This document shows, one piece after another, positions 1 through 11,674 of a stretch of 64,000 bases of DNA. The position numbers were made by a program, and so were the translations under genes. A model generated the notes under the pieces. The model was not told where the DNA came from. It saw only the letters and a list, made by a program, of their open reading frames with translations, and searched no databases. Each line of letters starts with the position of its first letter. The first letter of the stretch is position 1. Source of the DNA: Castor canadensis (Eukaryota; Chordata; Mammalia; Rodentia; Castoridae); the NCBI RefSeq assembly GCF_047511655.1, contig NC_133399.1:4095333-4159332 (forward strand), read 5' to 3'.

Positions 1-518
1 CCGAGAGTTTAGAAGAACAACAATGTGTTGTGTGCATATTTGTTGTGTGGGAGTGCAAAGGAGAAAGTCATCTACATGCTGGATGAGGTGGCTGGGGTCA
101 GTTGGAGGGACTGGAGGTCCTGTTGGAGAGCTAGTCCAAAAAAATAAGGACTATCCTGGAATTATGGCAGGATGGTCCAGGTTAGTTGCTTTGAGGTGAA
201 GGTGTCTGGATCCGACCAGGTAAAGGTGAATGGAGTTTGAGAAAGGGGTGGAGCGATATAGTTTAAAAAAAAAGCATCCTTTAGATCTAATACAGTAAAG
301 AATTGTGTCTGGGGAGGGATGGTGGAGAGGAGACTCTAAGGGTTGGGGACACCAGGGTGTGTAGGGAGAATGGTCTCATAGACTTTGCATAAATCCTGTA
401 CCAGCTGGTATTGGCCATTGGGTTTGGGGATGCCCAGGATTGCCAGGATCACAGAAGTCTTTAACCCGAAAATGCTCAGGGCAGGAATGAACAAGACAGG
501 ACATATGAAAGGACTCAC
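1..518 (-). pseudogene. ERV reverse transcriptase fragment (broken)
   Basis: On the minus strand the stretch 518-336 carries PKPNGQYQLVQDL and PTHPGVPNP, the N-terminal RT signature of gamma-like pol. About 290-265 reads VLDLKDAFF, the block holding the first catalytic Asp. Near the left edge a VDDLLLC-type catalytic motif is recognisable. The reading frame shifts at least once between these blocks and contains stops, so no RT can be made. The domain continues beyond base 1. Confidence 0.8.
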
Positions 519-1046
519 TCACTCAGGAAGGGAATGACAAAACACATATTGAGAGGGCCAGAAGGCTGATGACCAACTGGAAAAATTTTATTTTTCACAG
601 CCAGCTTTATACAAAAGAGGAAGAGACTTAAACGTCAAAACCACCCTGACCTAGTTACAACCTTTCTGTGTTTTCCACCCTGTATTCTTACTGCCAGTGT
701 CCTTGACTAAGTATAAACTTCTTTTTCATCAAGGGAAACCATTTATCGTTCCTTCCCACCATGATAGAGACATGGTGCACCTGCAGATTCTGACTGACCT
801 TGTTGGAATGCTGCTAAGCCACAGCGACCTTGTCAGACTGTGGCTTTTGGTTCCCAACACAGGATGGGTGTGTTGTGAGGAGAGTGAGCGGGAAGGAGAA
901 CTCTGGCTTGAAGGAGCAGGGAAATGATAGGTTTGAGTCCTCTGAGGGTAGGAGGTGGGAGGGGATATTGAGAGACATTAATAAATGTGGTGGGGTATTT
1001 GAGGGAAATGATAGCTGGCTCATGATGTTTAGCCATCTGAGGATGG

Positions 1047-1337
1047 TCAATGTCCCACACGAGTGTCAATGGAGGGATTGTTGGCATTTAAGGGAGAGGG
1101 GGATGAGAAAGGAGGAGAGGGAGAAGGAAGAACAGGTTCTGGAGGGGAGCTCTGTAGGAGAAATAGAATTGTAGAATTTAAAGGGGGAATGTGAAGGAAG
1201 CCAACCAATTTATGAAGTGACTCTCTTCCCAAAAGAGGATTGGGACATTGAGGCATGATGAGAAAGGAATGGGTCATGATCACTTGACCAAATATATGTA
1301 AAACTTTATGTAACTCCTGGATACCTGAGAGTCCCAT
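1047..1337 (-). pseudogene. ERV protease C-terminal remnant and pro-RT linker
   Basis: The minus-strand translation contains PNPLLGRESLHKLVG, which resembles the C-terminal PLLGRDLL-type motif of retroviral aspartic protease, just before RT in polarity. The catalytic DTG part is not clearly visible and would lie at about 1340-1470. Positions 519-1046 should hold the end of protease and the start of RT; overlapping short frames there have no motif I trust. It is a pseudogene. Confidence 0.6.
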
Positions 1338-1475
1338 TATAGGAGTGTGGCTTTTTGTGGAAGGACCAGACCATGAGATGAGAAGAGACCTGGGGTAGCC
1401 CCAGTATCAGCCACAAAGGAAAAGGTATGGCCAGCTACTGTCCCAATCACCCTGGGCTCCTCAGACCCCAAAAGT

Positions 1476-1820
1476 TTAGTTCGGGATGCTGGGGATTCCA
1501 GGTCTCCTCACTAGATTGACTGATGGAGGGGTGTTTCTGGGATGTTGGTAGGAGGTAAGAAGGTTTGGGGGAGCAACAGTGTGGGCATTCCATTTCCAGT
1601 GTCCCCATTGACCACAGATAGGGCATGGCTTGGAGGCAGGATGGGGGTAGGACAGGCTTTCACCCAGTAGCTGGGATTGCCACATAGAGAACAACTTACT
1701 GATAGTGTTGCTGTAGAGTGCCCACCAATCCCAGGACTGGATGTTGTCCTGGAAACACTTTGGCCAAGGGTGGAGGCCAAAAGCTGGTACTTGGCCTTGA
1801 GGATTTTTTCCCTCTCCCAT
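1476..1820 (-). pseudogene. ERV nucleocapsid with two damaged zinc knuckles
   Basis: Two CCHC-type knuckles can be read on the minus strand. The first, at 1693-1652, is CSLCGNPSYWVKAC, with Tyr where the zinc-binding His should be. The second, at 1625-1584, is CPICGQWGHWKWNA, which has lost the last Cys. They lie 26 bases apart and so in different frames, implying a one-base indel between them. Two knuckles are found in some class I ERV groups, whereas murine-leukaemia-type gammaretroviruses have one. Neither could bind zinc normally as written. Confidence 0.7.
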
Positions 1821-1849
1821 TTGTTTTCCTCATCACTATGATTAAAGAC

Positions 1850-2341
1850 TCAGAAAGCCATATTTAGGAGCTCCTGTTGGAGTGTCTCTGTTCCTTGCTC
1901 TAGCTGGTGGAGCTTTTTCCGAATATTGGGGGTAGATTGGCTAATAAATTCATTTAGTAATGCATCCATGAGGCAGGCCATAAAAAGAGTTGGGTTTCCT
2001 TCAGCCCCCTGAGTAATCTCCCTAATCTTATCATAATTTACTTGGGTATGGGCATTTCTTTGCATCCCTTCGAGGAGGCAAGCCACCATATGGTTAATGC
2101 AGAGGGGGCATGGGTTTTGCAGCTGATAGGCCCAGTTAGGTTCAGTTGAAGGTACAGCCTCATTTCCCACTGGGGTAAGGGATGGATTCTGATCATGGAG
2201 CTGATCTGTGTGCTCCTGAGCTGATTGCCAAATATGCTGGCATTCGTCAGAAGTTAAGGTGGAGGTCAGGGTATAATAAATGTCAGACCAGGATATAATA
2301 AATGTGGTAAGCCAGTGTGAGCCTAAGGAATTCCTTTCCAA
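1850..2341 (-). pseudogene. ERV gag capsid (CA) fragment
   Basis: An open minus-strand stretch of 163 codons matches the C-terminal half of a gamma-like capsid. It has the pattern ITQGAEGNPTLFMACLMDA followed by STPNIRKKLHQLEQG, the expected major-homology-region and SAPDIRKKLQ-like order. The first residues are an arbitrary in-frame Met, since the true Gag start should lie further right and is absent. The nucleocapsid remnants follow at once on the same strand. Confidence 0.75.
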
Positions 2342-2399
2342 ATTTGGCAGGATTTTCAGAAAAAGTGCCTAGGCAGCTTCAATCTGGGACATACCAGAC

Positions 2400-2615
2400 A
2401 TTGAAAAAGAAACATGAACCCAGTAATCCTACCTTGGAAGGCTGAGATCAGGAGGTGTGACATTCCAGGCTCACCTGGGCAAATAATTAGCAAGACCCCA
2501 TCTCCAAAATAGACAGAGCAAAATGGTCTGGAGATGTGGCTCAAGCAGCACAGTGTCTGCTTTGCACGTGGGAAATTCTAAGTGGACATCCCAGTCCCAG
2601 TGGAAAAAAATCCTA
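2400..2615 (+). repeat. Composite SINE (B1-like plus ID-like)
   Basis: The left part resembles a B1/7SL-derived monomer (aatcctaccttggaaggctg, then a GACCCCATCT-like block). The right part resembles an ID/tRNA-derived monomer (ATGTGGCTCAAG near the start, CCCAGTCCCAGTGG near the end) and finishes in an A-run near 2605. This two-part form recurs many times in the window and sits next to the truncated end of the ERV fragment. Confidence 0.7.
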
Positions 2616-4430
2616 TGAACATTCCAATACACCTGTAAGTGACAGATTAAGAAGGCAGAAATGAGTTATGAACAGACTAACACAAAAAACATTATCAACT
2701 AAGCAGATTCACTTATTTTCATCAAATTTATCAAGCAAAAACTGCAGAGAAACTATTTTCATGATCCAATGGAATATTCTCAAGGATATCCCATGTTCTT
2801 ATCTGCAGCATAATACTTCACTAATGTAAATCTATAGAATGAACATCTTGAATTTCCTGAGGAGGGTTGACAGGGTGAATCTGCAGAATAATTGAAAACA
2901 AATGAACCATGTGTGAATGAGGTTGAGAGTTTTATCCTTCCTGAGGTTATACATCTGGTTGTCCGGGGACTGTTTTTTTCACATTGTTTTGATTTGAAAT
3001 GAATAGCTATCAAGGAGAAAGACCAAACTATTTGCATATGGAGAAAGTCAATCAATGTCAGGCTTTTGGAAGGGAAAAATTAAGTCAAATTATGCATTTA
3101 CAATTTCTTTACACCTTCCACCTCTAAGAGTCTGAAGTGAGGTTTTCCCTCTCAGCAATATTCAACTGTAGAAGAGATATTTCTCCATAGGAGGAGAGGT
3201 AGACCAGCTTTGTAGAATACAATAGTTAAATCCTGAGGTATCTCTGACTAGGGACTGATCCAACTTAGGGCTCACTTTCAGGAATCATGCTAGTCTTCAT
3301 GCTGAAAAATAATTTAAACTCATGAAAGTGTTTTCACTTGCAATCTTGGACAACACAACATCTTGTCAGACATTGTACACAGTACATATACATCTCATTC
3401 TTTTGAAACAGGCACTCTACTTCTAGAGCTCAGCCTCCTTTTTATTCCTCTCGAATCTTTGGTGGGATATACTGGCCATATAACTCCAAATACTCCATAC
3501 ATGAAATATAACTTTTTTGGTGATGTGGGTTTTTTTCTGTGAAATGGTTAAATTGAAACATGAGCTTTGAGAAAGTCCTGGTCATCTGCTTCATTCCAGT
3601 TTCCCAAGTTTGAGCATCAGCTGTACATTGACTTCCTGAGTCTCCTCTCCTTAACTGACAGGATGGGTGTTTTCCATGAGATATTGAGTCTCTGATTTTC
3701 TGTACAAAGCAGTTGTCCCATTTTCAGAGTAATATGCAAGAATGTCTCAGTGAGTATAAGAGGCAGACTGTATCCAGAGAGCTGGACAAATGCTGCTGGA
3801 TGAAATTATCACACAAAATGAAACAGATCTTCAAGATAGGAATCTTGATTTGGCAACAGCTGCTGGATTTTATGGTTTAGAGCTTGGTTAGCCCCCACAG
3901 CCATAGTGTTTGGGGTTGGCCCTGTATCCATTAGCCAATCAGAGAGGCTGTTAAATCATCTACACCACCCCTCCTATGAGGAGCAACAGTGGTAGGAGGT
4001 CTGTGTTGCCTACCACATTATTGCCATATTTGCCAGGTATTTGCTGCTGGGATAGTTGTCAGGTTACTGAGCTCTGGCAGCTGTGTGTAATATTCTGAAT
4101 GCAGGACCAAAGGGACGTCATCTGGAAGCATCAGAAGTGGGAAATGGTGAGGGGGGACCAGGCGTCTGCAGTGCTGGGTGGAGGGACTTTTGGAATCATA
4201 AGCAGAGGCAGTTTTGACTGGGCCCTGTCTGGTAGGTTCAGGAGTGTGGGCTGTGATCACATGGTTGGGGCCTAAGGTCCACTGCCACCTGATGGGTGGT
4301 GGTGGACTGAGGGCCTTGAACCCTGTCATGTGTCCCTGTGAGGTGACTTCATCCCAGCCCACAGCACTGCTTGAATTTTTGCCGGCAAACCCCTATCTGG
4401 CAGATTGAGGTGGCTGGGGACACCACCAAC
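2616..4430. other. Unassigned non-coding DNA
   Basis: AT-rich sequence with no long ORF. Short frames in it have no recognised domain. From about 4000 the GC content rises and the text begins to resemble the duplicated block starting near 4440. I see no RNA gene or element I can name. Confidence 0.5.
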
Positions 4431-4439
4431 TACTTTTGG

Positions 4440-5050
4440 AGTTTTTGCTGAGCCCAAGGCGCTTCTGTGCAGTGACCCCATGGCCCCTTACTGGGACCTG
4501 GCTCCTCTTTGAGTCCTTCAGGTTCAAGGGAAGAATGGACTAATGCTTCTCACTCCTGCTAATAAGTTCCTAGTTTCCATGAATCCCACATATTGCCAGG
4601 GTCATTGAAAATGTGGATCCTCATGTGCATGTGGTTAGCTCTGAGTGGAGGGGGACACTTTTGCTCTTCCTAACTTAACTGTTAATTGTCCACATGTTGT
4701 CTCTAGAATTTATTGTTTTATAATGAAATTTTGATCACCTTAGACCTTGACTTTAAGAGTATTGGGGAAAGCCCCAAATGTAAGATATATAAGCATTTCA
4801 AGGCAGAAAGACGATTTGCTCTGAAACAGAGGAAAAAACAGGAGAAGAAAGAATTTGGGTGTAGACAGTCATGGAGATTGGCAAAATCAGGTTTCTCCTG
4901 TGATCATCTTGATCTTCTTTGTTTCCTAGTTTGCTTGTTTTATTTTTGTTGTCTGAGGTTTGAACTCATAGCTTTGCATTTACAGAGCAGGTGTTCAACC
5001 ACTTGGACAGTATCTCCAGTCTAATTTACTCCAGTTATTCTGGAGATGGG
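4440..5050. repeat. Diverged duplicated block, copy 1
   Basis: About 4495-4780 is similar to 5500-5790: shared phrases include cttcctaacttaactgttaa, ttgttttataatgaaat and a nearby gtggatcc/cacatgc motif. The tail (4790-5022) matches 62400-62600, including cctgtgatcatctt. The duplication is old, judging by many substitutions and indels. No coding potential is seen. Confidence 0.65.
4925..5025 (-). repeat. ID-like (tRNA-derived) SINE fragment
   Basis: The plus strand reads as the reverse complement of an ID-like SINE: T-rich start, gaggtttgaactcatagc, gagcaggtg, then tctccagtct. The equivalent element sits at 62505-62600 in the other copy of the block, so it inserted before that duplication. 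Confidence 0.6.
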
Positions 5051-5479
5051 CTCCGTACATGAATTAAGTATATTACATTTTTGGCAATGTATTTTTGTTT
5101 TCTTGGGTGCAAATGGTTAGATTGAAACATGAGGTGTGAGAAATCTCTGGACATTTACTTTCTTCCAGTTTCCAGAGTTTGAGCATCAGCCCTAGATCAT
5201 CTTCCTGTGTCCTAGCCTGCCTGAGTCTCCCCTCCTTATCTGACATGATGAAGTCTGTGCAGTGATCATACTGTTGGGCCTTAGGTCCACTGCTGCCTGG
5301 AAGGTGCCTGTTGGTCTGAATCCTTGTCTCCTTCCTGTGTCCCTGTGTGGCAACTTGTTCCCAGCCCACAGCCCTGCTGAGAGACTCTGCTTGCAAATCC
5401 CTGTCCCACAGACTGAGGTGGCTGGGGATTCTCCTTAGTACTTATGGAGTTTGTGCCAGGACAGGGCACTCCTGTGCAG

Positions 5480-7300
5480 TGTTCCCATAATTCCTTACTG
5501 AGCTGTGGCTTCCCTTTGAGTTATTCAGGTTCAATGGAAGCATGAACTAAACTCTATGCCCTGCCCTCTCAATCCAGTGCTTCTCAGAATTGCCAATAAG
5601 TCCCTAAATTTCCAAGAGTCCCACACATCGCCAGGCTCATTGGAAATGTGGATCCACATGCACAAGTGGCTAGCTTCTGTGTGGAGGGGCCACTTTTTGC
5701 CCTTCCTAACTTAACTGTTAATTGTCCACAGGTGTTTTCTAGAATATTGTTTTATAATGAAATGTTGATCAGCTCACACCATGACTCTAACAGAATTTCT
5801 CCAGGGGTGGTAATTATGCATTTACAGAGCAGGTGCAGGTGTTTGGGTGCTGAAGCTTATTATCTCCAGTCTATTTTGCTCTGGTATTTTGTAGATGAGG
5901 TCTGGTAAACAATTTTTGTAAGCTGATCTGGTCTACTGATCTCAGTCTCAATGGTAGCTTAGTTTACAGGGAGGAGCTACCAGTGCTAGGTACTTTGTGC
6001 ATTTTTGTTGTTGTTGTTTTGAGTGCAATAGGTATTGAACTCAGAACCTCAGTTTCTAGGCATGTGCTTTTACTACTTAAGTGACTCTACTAACTCTTCT
6101 TTTGATTTTTTTTTTGAGGTAAGTTCTCAAGAACTATTTGCTAGCAGGAGCTTGAACTAAGACCCTCCTGTTCTCTGTCTCCTGAACAGATAGGATTACA
6201 GGCATGAAGAACAGGGCCCTGGGATGTCCATGATCTTATGGTGACACTAAAGTGTGATTTGTTGGATGACTCAGGCTCAGATTTGTGAAAATGCACCTTA
6301 AATCTCTTTACAAATCCTTTTGAAGATTTTTGCACTGATTACTGCACATCATCATTCTTGATGCAAGAAAAGGGCATTTGGAATGTGTGTTGGTGAATAT
6401 CTGAGTTTACAAAGGTGGTAGTGGGAAGAATGTTGGTTCTGTGCTCCTTTTCCAGCAAAGAAATTGTTGGAAGTGTGGTTTAATTGCATCTATTTATTAG
6501 GATTACAACATTCAGAATATATCAATCCACTTTCCTTTGGATTCCAGTATTTGGTTAGACAATGTAATTTGTGCCAATGAAGACAAGTCTAGGAGGCCCA
6601 GGCTCAGAGAAAGACACCTTTATGTTTTTTTCTCAGGGGGCAAAAAGTTGGTATATTTGGAACACGGTGTGGGTTTGCAGTATGAATCAAATTTTTTTCT
6701 TCATTGTGTCAGTCCTTGCAATTTCTGAGGCAACAGGAGTGTATTTGGAATTTTTATGAAGCCCTATTCAGTGATATATATTCTAGTGACTGTTCTCAGG
6801 GTGGTACCCCTCTATGACTTTCAGAAGGTGACTAGTGTGACTAGACATAGCAAATATGTGCTATAGTTGGTTGTTTCTCACTGATGTCCAGAAATTGTAG
6901 GTACTGTTCTCAAGTCTGAATGGTGTCAGAGTCAAATTTCAGGACACTCAATTGATACTTGAAAGTTGGTGACAACAACACCACATATTCGTTATGAAAA
7001 GCGATGGCAAAAAAGTATAGCACAGATCATAATATTTGGGGTCTTTGGGGGAATGTTTGGTAACATTACCAGAGTGTCCCTTCTTGGTGTTTTTATCTTG
7101 TGTGAGATGAATTCAGGTAAGACACTGAAGTTGAGTAAATGAAGCATAGTTCATTAAGAAAAGAGTAAACATTGATTATACTTCATAGGTAGCAATTAGG
7201 CATAAATCATGAGAATATACTAAGCAAACCTAAAATTGTAGAAGAGGGATCACAAGGTTTCTGAAAATAAACATTGTAATTAAAACATCTCAATATGCAT
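5480..7300. repeat. Diverged duplicated block, copy 2 (paralogous to 62.6-64 kb and 34.66-34.98 kb)
   Basis: The sequence from about 6200 to 7290 runs in parallel with 62935-64000, for example cttatggtgacactaaagt, gtaatttgtgccaatgaaga and aaaataaacattgtaatt (6 to 7 kb) against matching text at 63-64 kb. A shorter third match is at 34660-34980. 5500-5790 also matches 4495-4780. No ORF in it is conserved among copies, so it looks like non-coding duplicated DNA. 7080-7290 has some look of an LTR, but I cannot support that. Confidence 0.65.
6000..6220 (-). repeat. Composite SINE shared with the 62.7 kb copy
   Basis: Reverse complement of the B1+ID composite: ID-like part with gtattgaactcagaacctca, a T-run, then a B1-like part ending gataggattacaggcatga. 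The same element is at 62705-62935 in the paralogous block, so the insertion predates the duplication. Confidence 0.7.
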
Positions 7301-7930
7301 TGGCAAAGGTCAAGGTAGCTCACTAAGGTCACAGGATGTCAAAAGATGATTCTACATATTCCACTAACCTTAAAGTGGGTGTATGACAACAATTTCTGCA
7401 GCAATAAATCTTTAACAAAGACTCAAGCCAATAAACCATATTCCTAGTGGTCAGGTTGACCAAAAACATTTTGCTTATTTTAATTATGTAAAGTTGCCCT
7501 AGTGTTTTTCCCTGTCAGCCAAAAGTAAGGGTAGGAGTTGAGGGATTGGTGTTTTGTAGATTATGGATAAATTAAATTTACTAGGGAGTTTTGATAGTGT
7601 ATGAATTTATCTGAAGTTTTATGGATGTTTGCTTATTCTGTGATTTTTCCAACACATGGAATGTTCTAGTTTCTTACACTTTTGATTCAGAATTAAACAA
7701 CTTCATTGTATGCTGTTGCTTGCACTATAGTGACAGCCTGGGTTGTTGGGTATTTCTCCTACTTGTTCCTTCATGTTATTCTTGCCCCCCATCTCACCCC
7801 TTCCTCTCTGCCTGCCATTCTTCTTTTGCTATTCCTTTGTTCTGTGTAAATGGTGTTCTTCTATTAATTTGAAGTTCAGATGGTTAGTATAAATTCAGGA
7901 AAATGTTGTGTTGTGTATTTAACTGGTGTA
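7301..7930. other. Unassigned AT-rich DNA
   Basis: No domain or RNA gene is visible. A frame at 7621-7872 is rich in Cys, Phe and Leu but has no homologue I recognise and no conserved copy in the duplicated blocks. Confidence 0.5.
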
Positions 7931-7934
7931 GTAC

Positions 7935-8045
7935 AATCTTGCTAAAATCCTTTGTTTACCTATTTATTTGCTTATTTGTCATTCAGGGTCTTGTGATTGC
8001 TAAGGCAAGCACTATACCAGTTGAGCCACTCTCCCAACTAAATTC
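7935..8045 (-). repeat. ID-like SINE
   Basis: Reverse complement of an ID-like unit: tcagggtcttgtgattgct, gcaagcactataccagttga, gccactctcccaac. The A/B-box-like tRNA-derived portion is recognisable but diverged. Confidence 0.65.
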
Positions 8046-8159
8046 ATTATTTACAGTAGGATGTTTTTGGTGTAATTGCTTCAGAACCCTCTCCTCTTTT
8101 TATAGTTAAATTGTTTACATTCATCCCAATAGTGGTTTCCAGACACCAGTAGACATGCA

Positions 8160-8550
8160 ACTTTTCTCATACATCTATAACAGTGTTCAGTCTTAGGACA
8201 CCTGGTACTACTTTTGTGAGAACAAATAGTAGGAATTAGTAATGGAAAGTGCTAGAATCCCAGTGTACAACATGCAATTGTTGGGATCAGCTACCCAAAT
8301 AGGTGCTTATGTTCTCTCAGTTTAAAAAATAGTTCCAGTGAGATGTCAGATGTACTATGTGATGTATGAATGAGAGTGTGATGACCCTGAACTGAAGTAA
8401 GCACTTGGATGACCCATCATCATGTGACTTTCTTGCAAAGACAGTCTCTAACTCACCTGCTGTGACTTTCACAGTTCTTGTAGATGGTGTCAGATGTGGT
8501 AGGAGCTACTGACCTTTGAGCCTGTGTTGCCACTTATACGTTGCTTGGTT
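8160..8550 (+). pseudogene. Relic of a KRAB zinc-finger locus 5' region
   Basis: This stretch aligns by eye with 25290-25600, upstream of and into the KRAB-A exon of the zinc-finger pseudogene. Shared features are caatcccagtgtatgatgtg / gaatcccagtgtacaacatg, the tccagtgagat(g/a)tcag block and the exon-start phrase tgacctttgag at about 8510. Past that point the KRAB coding text is lost. It is best explained as a decayed duplicate of the same KRAB unit; no finger array follows it. Confidence 0.6.
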
Positions 8551-9400
8551 TCCTTCACAGATATGATAGATGATTTTCTCAAGAGAAATTTTGACTAAAA
8601 GAGATGTGCAAAGGGAAATATGTTCATCTTTCCCACAAAGGGAAATGCACAATGGAATGAAATCTGTCATTGTACTTTGTGTGGTTTGACATACATCTTC
8701 AGTAAAGGCAGATAGATGACAGGTTTGACATCCATCAAGCAATACAGCAAGTCCAGGGAAGCCTGGACTAAATAGGAAGACCCTGTTTCAATGACTAACA
8801 CACAAAATCTTTTAAAAATAATTAAAAGTCCAGTGAAAATTACGCATGTAGTTGATTGCTATATACATAATATGAGCAAATTATAAATTCATGCAGAATA
8901 TTCCATAGAACACAACCAAGCTACAAATGTAATTTTTATCATTCTTAAATAGTATGCGTATCCTGAACATCAGCTTTCTGTTTATCATTCTGGTTCCTTC
9001 TTGTACATCCAGCTGGAGCCTGGGGTAGAAGGACTGCTAAAATATATAGTTGGACATTGGTAGCACCCTACTTCAAATAATAACAACTTGGATTAATTTG
9101 ACATAATTCTGTAAGATGTGTTTGAGTTTCATGGATATTGTCTTATTAAAAAAATATGTAACATGTCAGGAATCTACATGTCATCCTTGTGCATGGCCAT
9201 GTTAATTGTCTGTTCCATTCCATCTTCAGTATAGGTGCTGCTTAAGTGAACATCATACTGACTGTTATAATCATATCAGTTGATAAGGTGTTTTTACTTT
9301 GATTTATATGTGTGTTCATTTATCAATGAATTAAAATAGGTTTTTCAAAAATGTCCTGTAGGCTTTAATTTTATGCAACATTTGAGAGTTTGTCCTAATA
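8551..9400. other. Unassigned DNA with SINE scrap
   Basis: Positions 8740-8800 contain a B1-like scrap (aagcctggactaaataggaag, gaccctgtttcaa). The rest is AT-rich without an ORF of note. Confidence 0.45.
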
Positions 9401-11600
9401 TTTTTTGCTACCAATGACCCAAATGGAAAGAGATTTCCTCTGTCACCTGCATATCTGACCAGTTTCCCACCATGTGGAGCTCTGCCCTGATCTCACTTGA
9501 GTCCTTTCCCCTATAACCAGACCAGCACTCCTGGGCTGCATTCACTGAATCAGCAACTGACCCTTGCTGGGCGTTCCCAGAGATAGGACAATGCAGGGAC
9601 CTCTCAATGATGAAGTCCCAGACTCAGCAGCTTATCAGTAAGGCCTGCCACCACTGCACCTTGACTGAATGCCTAGAAGTAGAGAGAAGTTTCCTATTGC
9701 CAGAATGGTATGTGAGGCCTTTGCTTTCTTTACTCAAGTCTGTTCCTAATCCTGTGTATTCCACAGGCTTATGCTTGTTTCCAATCCCTCTGTCCTGTAA
9801 ATTTCAACCTCAGACATGAGAGAACTCCCAAGGATGTTCGTGTCTGTCCTGGTTTCCAGTGAGTGCTTTGTAACTCCTCACTGTCAACTCCTCCCAAGTT
9901 GTTTTCAGTAGCTGGAGCCCAACTAGAAAGGAGAGAAACTGCAGAAACCACCTAGTGGATCTTCTTTGCCCTCTGAATGATTCAGTGTAGAGTCATTGGC
10001 TTCATTCCTCAAGTCTCTCCTGAACATCAAACCAGCATTCATAATTCAATATGGACAAAAGTGACAATCACATTTTTGAATGAAGCAGTCTCTCATGCAT
10101 CCTTCATGTATTCATACAGTAGAAAAGAAATTAGGCAGATACTTCATATTGACTTAAGAATCTTGTAATTAATTATCCTTTGAAATGACAGTCTGTCTCC
10201 TACTGTGACTTGTACTTGGTGCCACAGTAGTGAGCAGAACTTAAGTCACCAGAGAAGCAAGAAATGCTGAGTTTTTAACTGGGGTCCCAGACACTAGGGA
10301 GGATGAGGAGGTTAGAAACGGCCTGAAAATGTTGGTACAGAGCCGGATCTCCCTAGTTCAGCACTGCAGTTTGTCTCCTGAGTTGCTGCTAGTGCAGCTT
10401 TGACCTTGTTCTCCATCTTTGCATGGGTCTGGTCAGACGGGTGAACTCTGGCGTCCTGTGCTCTATGTGCAGTGACATGGCCCAGCCCAGGCCCCTGTTA
10501 GGACTCCTCAGCATCTGAGCTCCAAGTCTCCCCAGCCTTCAATGGGTAGGAGCTGTTGCTTCTTACACAGGTGAAGCTGTCATCCTTGTAGACCCCACTT
10601 CATCCATTCTGCTTGGGGCATTTCTGATTGCCTTGAATAAGCTTTGTTTAGAAGCCATTCTCAGTTCAGGACCAAATGTGCATCCCACTTCTTAGGGCTG
10701 TCATAAATTCCTAAACTGAAGCTGTCTTCACATTGTCCAGTTCACTGGAAAGGCTGTGCACATGCATGTGGGGTTCATGGTGAAGGGGAGATGTTGGAAA
10801 GTTGTTGAAGATTTGAGGTGAGGTTTTTGCCCTCTCTGACGTAATTGGAGTTGTCTGAATAATATGTTAAAAAATTAAGTTCAGATGGAAGCAGGACCTG
10901 ACCTTATTGAAGCCACAGTATCAGGACAGCACCTACTCTGAGGTCTGCAGGGCCTCAAGGGTGAGGTAGATCTGGCCTGTGCTTTCTAGGGAGGAGAACA
11001 CTGTAGTGGATGACTATGGGAGAGGAAGGACAGTGGAGGGCACCATCAACTCCTGGACCAGAGCGCCTTTCCCTTGAGCTGAGACTGTCTTTCAGCTGAC
11101 TATAAAGAAGGGGTTGTTGTGGTACCTCTGGTTGAGGGTGGGTCATAGACTTCAGGAATGTAAGAAGGAGACAAAGTTCAGGAATGTTTGCTTTTTAAGT
11201 GTTGTGTTTCTTCTGACCAACTAAGGCAATGTTTTTGAGGCAGAAAGTGGGAATATCAAAAGTGTGATCCTTACCTTGTTTTAGGTTTACTGAGGAAAGA
11301 CATCTAAGTATATTGGGAGTATGATTACTTTGCTTTGATAAGATTTCAGCTGTTTGCATTTTCTCTTTTTGTGCTACTGTGCTTTGAACTCAGAGTCTCA
11401 TGCTCATGAGGGAAATCGACTACCACTTGAGTCTGTGCACCAGCAAGTTCCTGGCATCTTCATTAAGTGAGTTGGTCTTGTCAGAATGTACCTTGTGACA
11501 ATTGAGAAAGCCTGTGAAGTACAGTGGAAAAACAAGACACATTTGGTTCTGTCTGCTAGAACACAGATTTTTATTAACTTGAGGATTTATTTGGTTGTGG
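9400..11600. repeat. Non-coding duplicon, copy A
   Basis: One of four diverged copies in the window (A here, B at 11880-12089 plus 21575-23100, C at 52038-52840, D at 52841-54340). Shared landmarks: a gcctgaa...cagcactg block at about 10320 matches 22030; tcttcacattg...actcactggaaaggc at about 10720 matches 52220; cagctgtttgcattttc at 11345 matches 23010. Short frames are not conserved among copies, so I do not call a gene. It may be flanking DNA of the duplicated KRAB-zinc-finger unit. Confidence 0.65.
11370..11455 (-). repeat. ID-like SINE fragment
   Basis: The plus strand carries gtgctttgaactcagagtct, then catgctcatgaggg and accacttgagtctgtgcacc, the reverse complement of the ID-like unit. 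The matching position in copy B (about 23030) lacks it, so it inserted after the A/B duplication. Confidence 0.65.
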
Positions 11601-11674
11601 AGTTGGTATGATAGCTACAGTTTCTCTAAAAATTGTGCTTCTTTTTGGTATGTTCTTACTTTTTGTTTGTTTGG

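Larger units (their letters stand above)
1..2341 (-). mobile_element. Partial class I (gamma-like) endogenous retrovirus, gag-pro-RT
   Basis: A minus-strand proviral fragment, with gag capsid at the right, then nucleocapsid, protease, and reverse transcriptase running off the left edge. The order fits a gag-pro-pol genome read on the minus strand. No LTR is seen at the right end near 2341, so the 5' end (matrix, leader, LTR) is missing, and any 3' LTR lies outside the window. All frames are broken by stops and indels. It is not a copy of the 12-21 kb provirus: that one has a single zinc knuckle, while this fragment has two. Family assignment beyond class I is inference. Confidence 0.85.

Noticed and set aside
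830..1337. Possible host gene of about 114 codons
   Set aside because: The opposite strand carries protease-RT remnants of the ERV; the plus frame has no domain.
7080..7510. Solo LTR
   Set aside because: It has an AATAAA-like and LTR-like look and a copy at 63.8 kb, but I found no TG...CA ends or target duplication.
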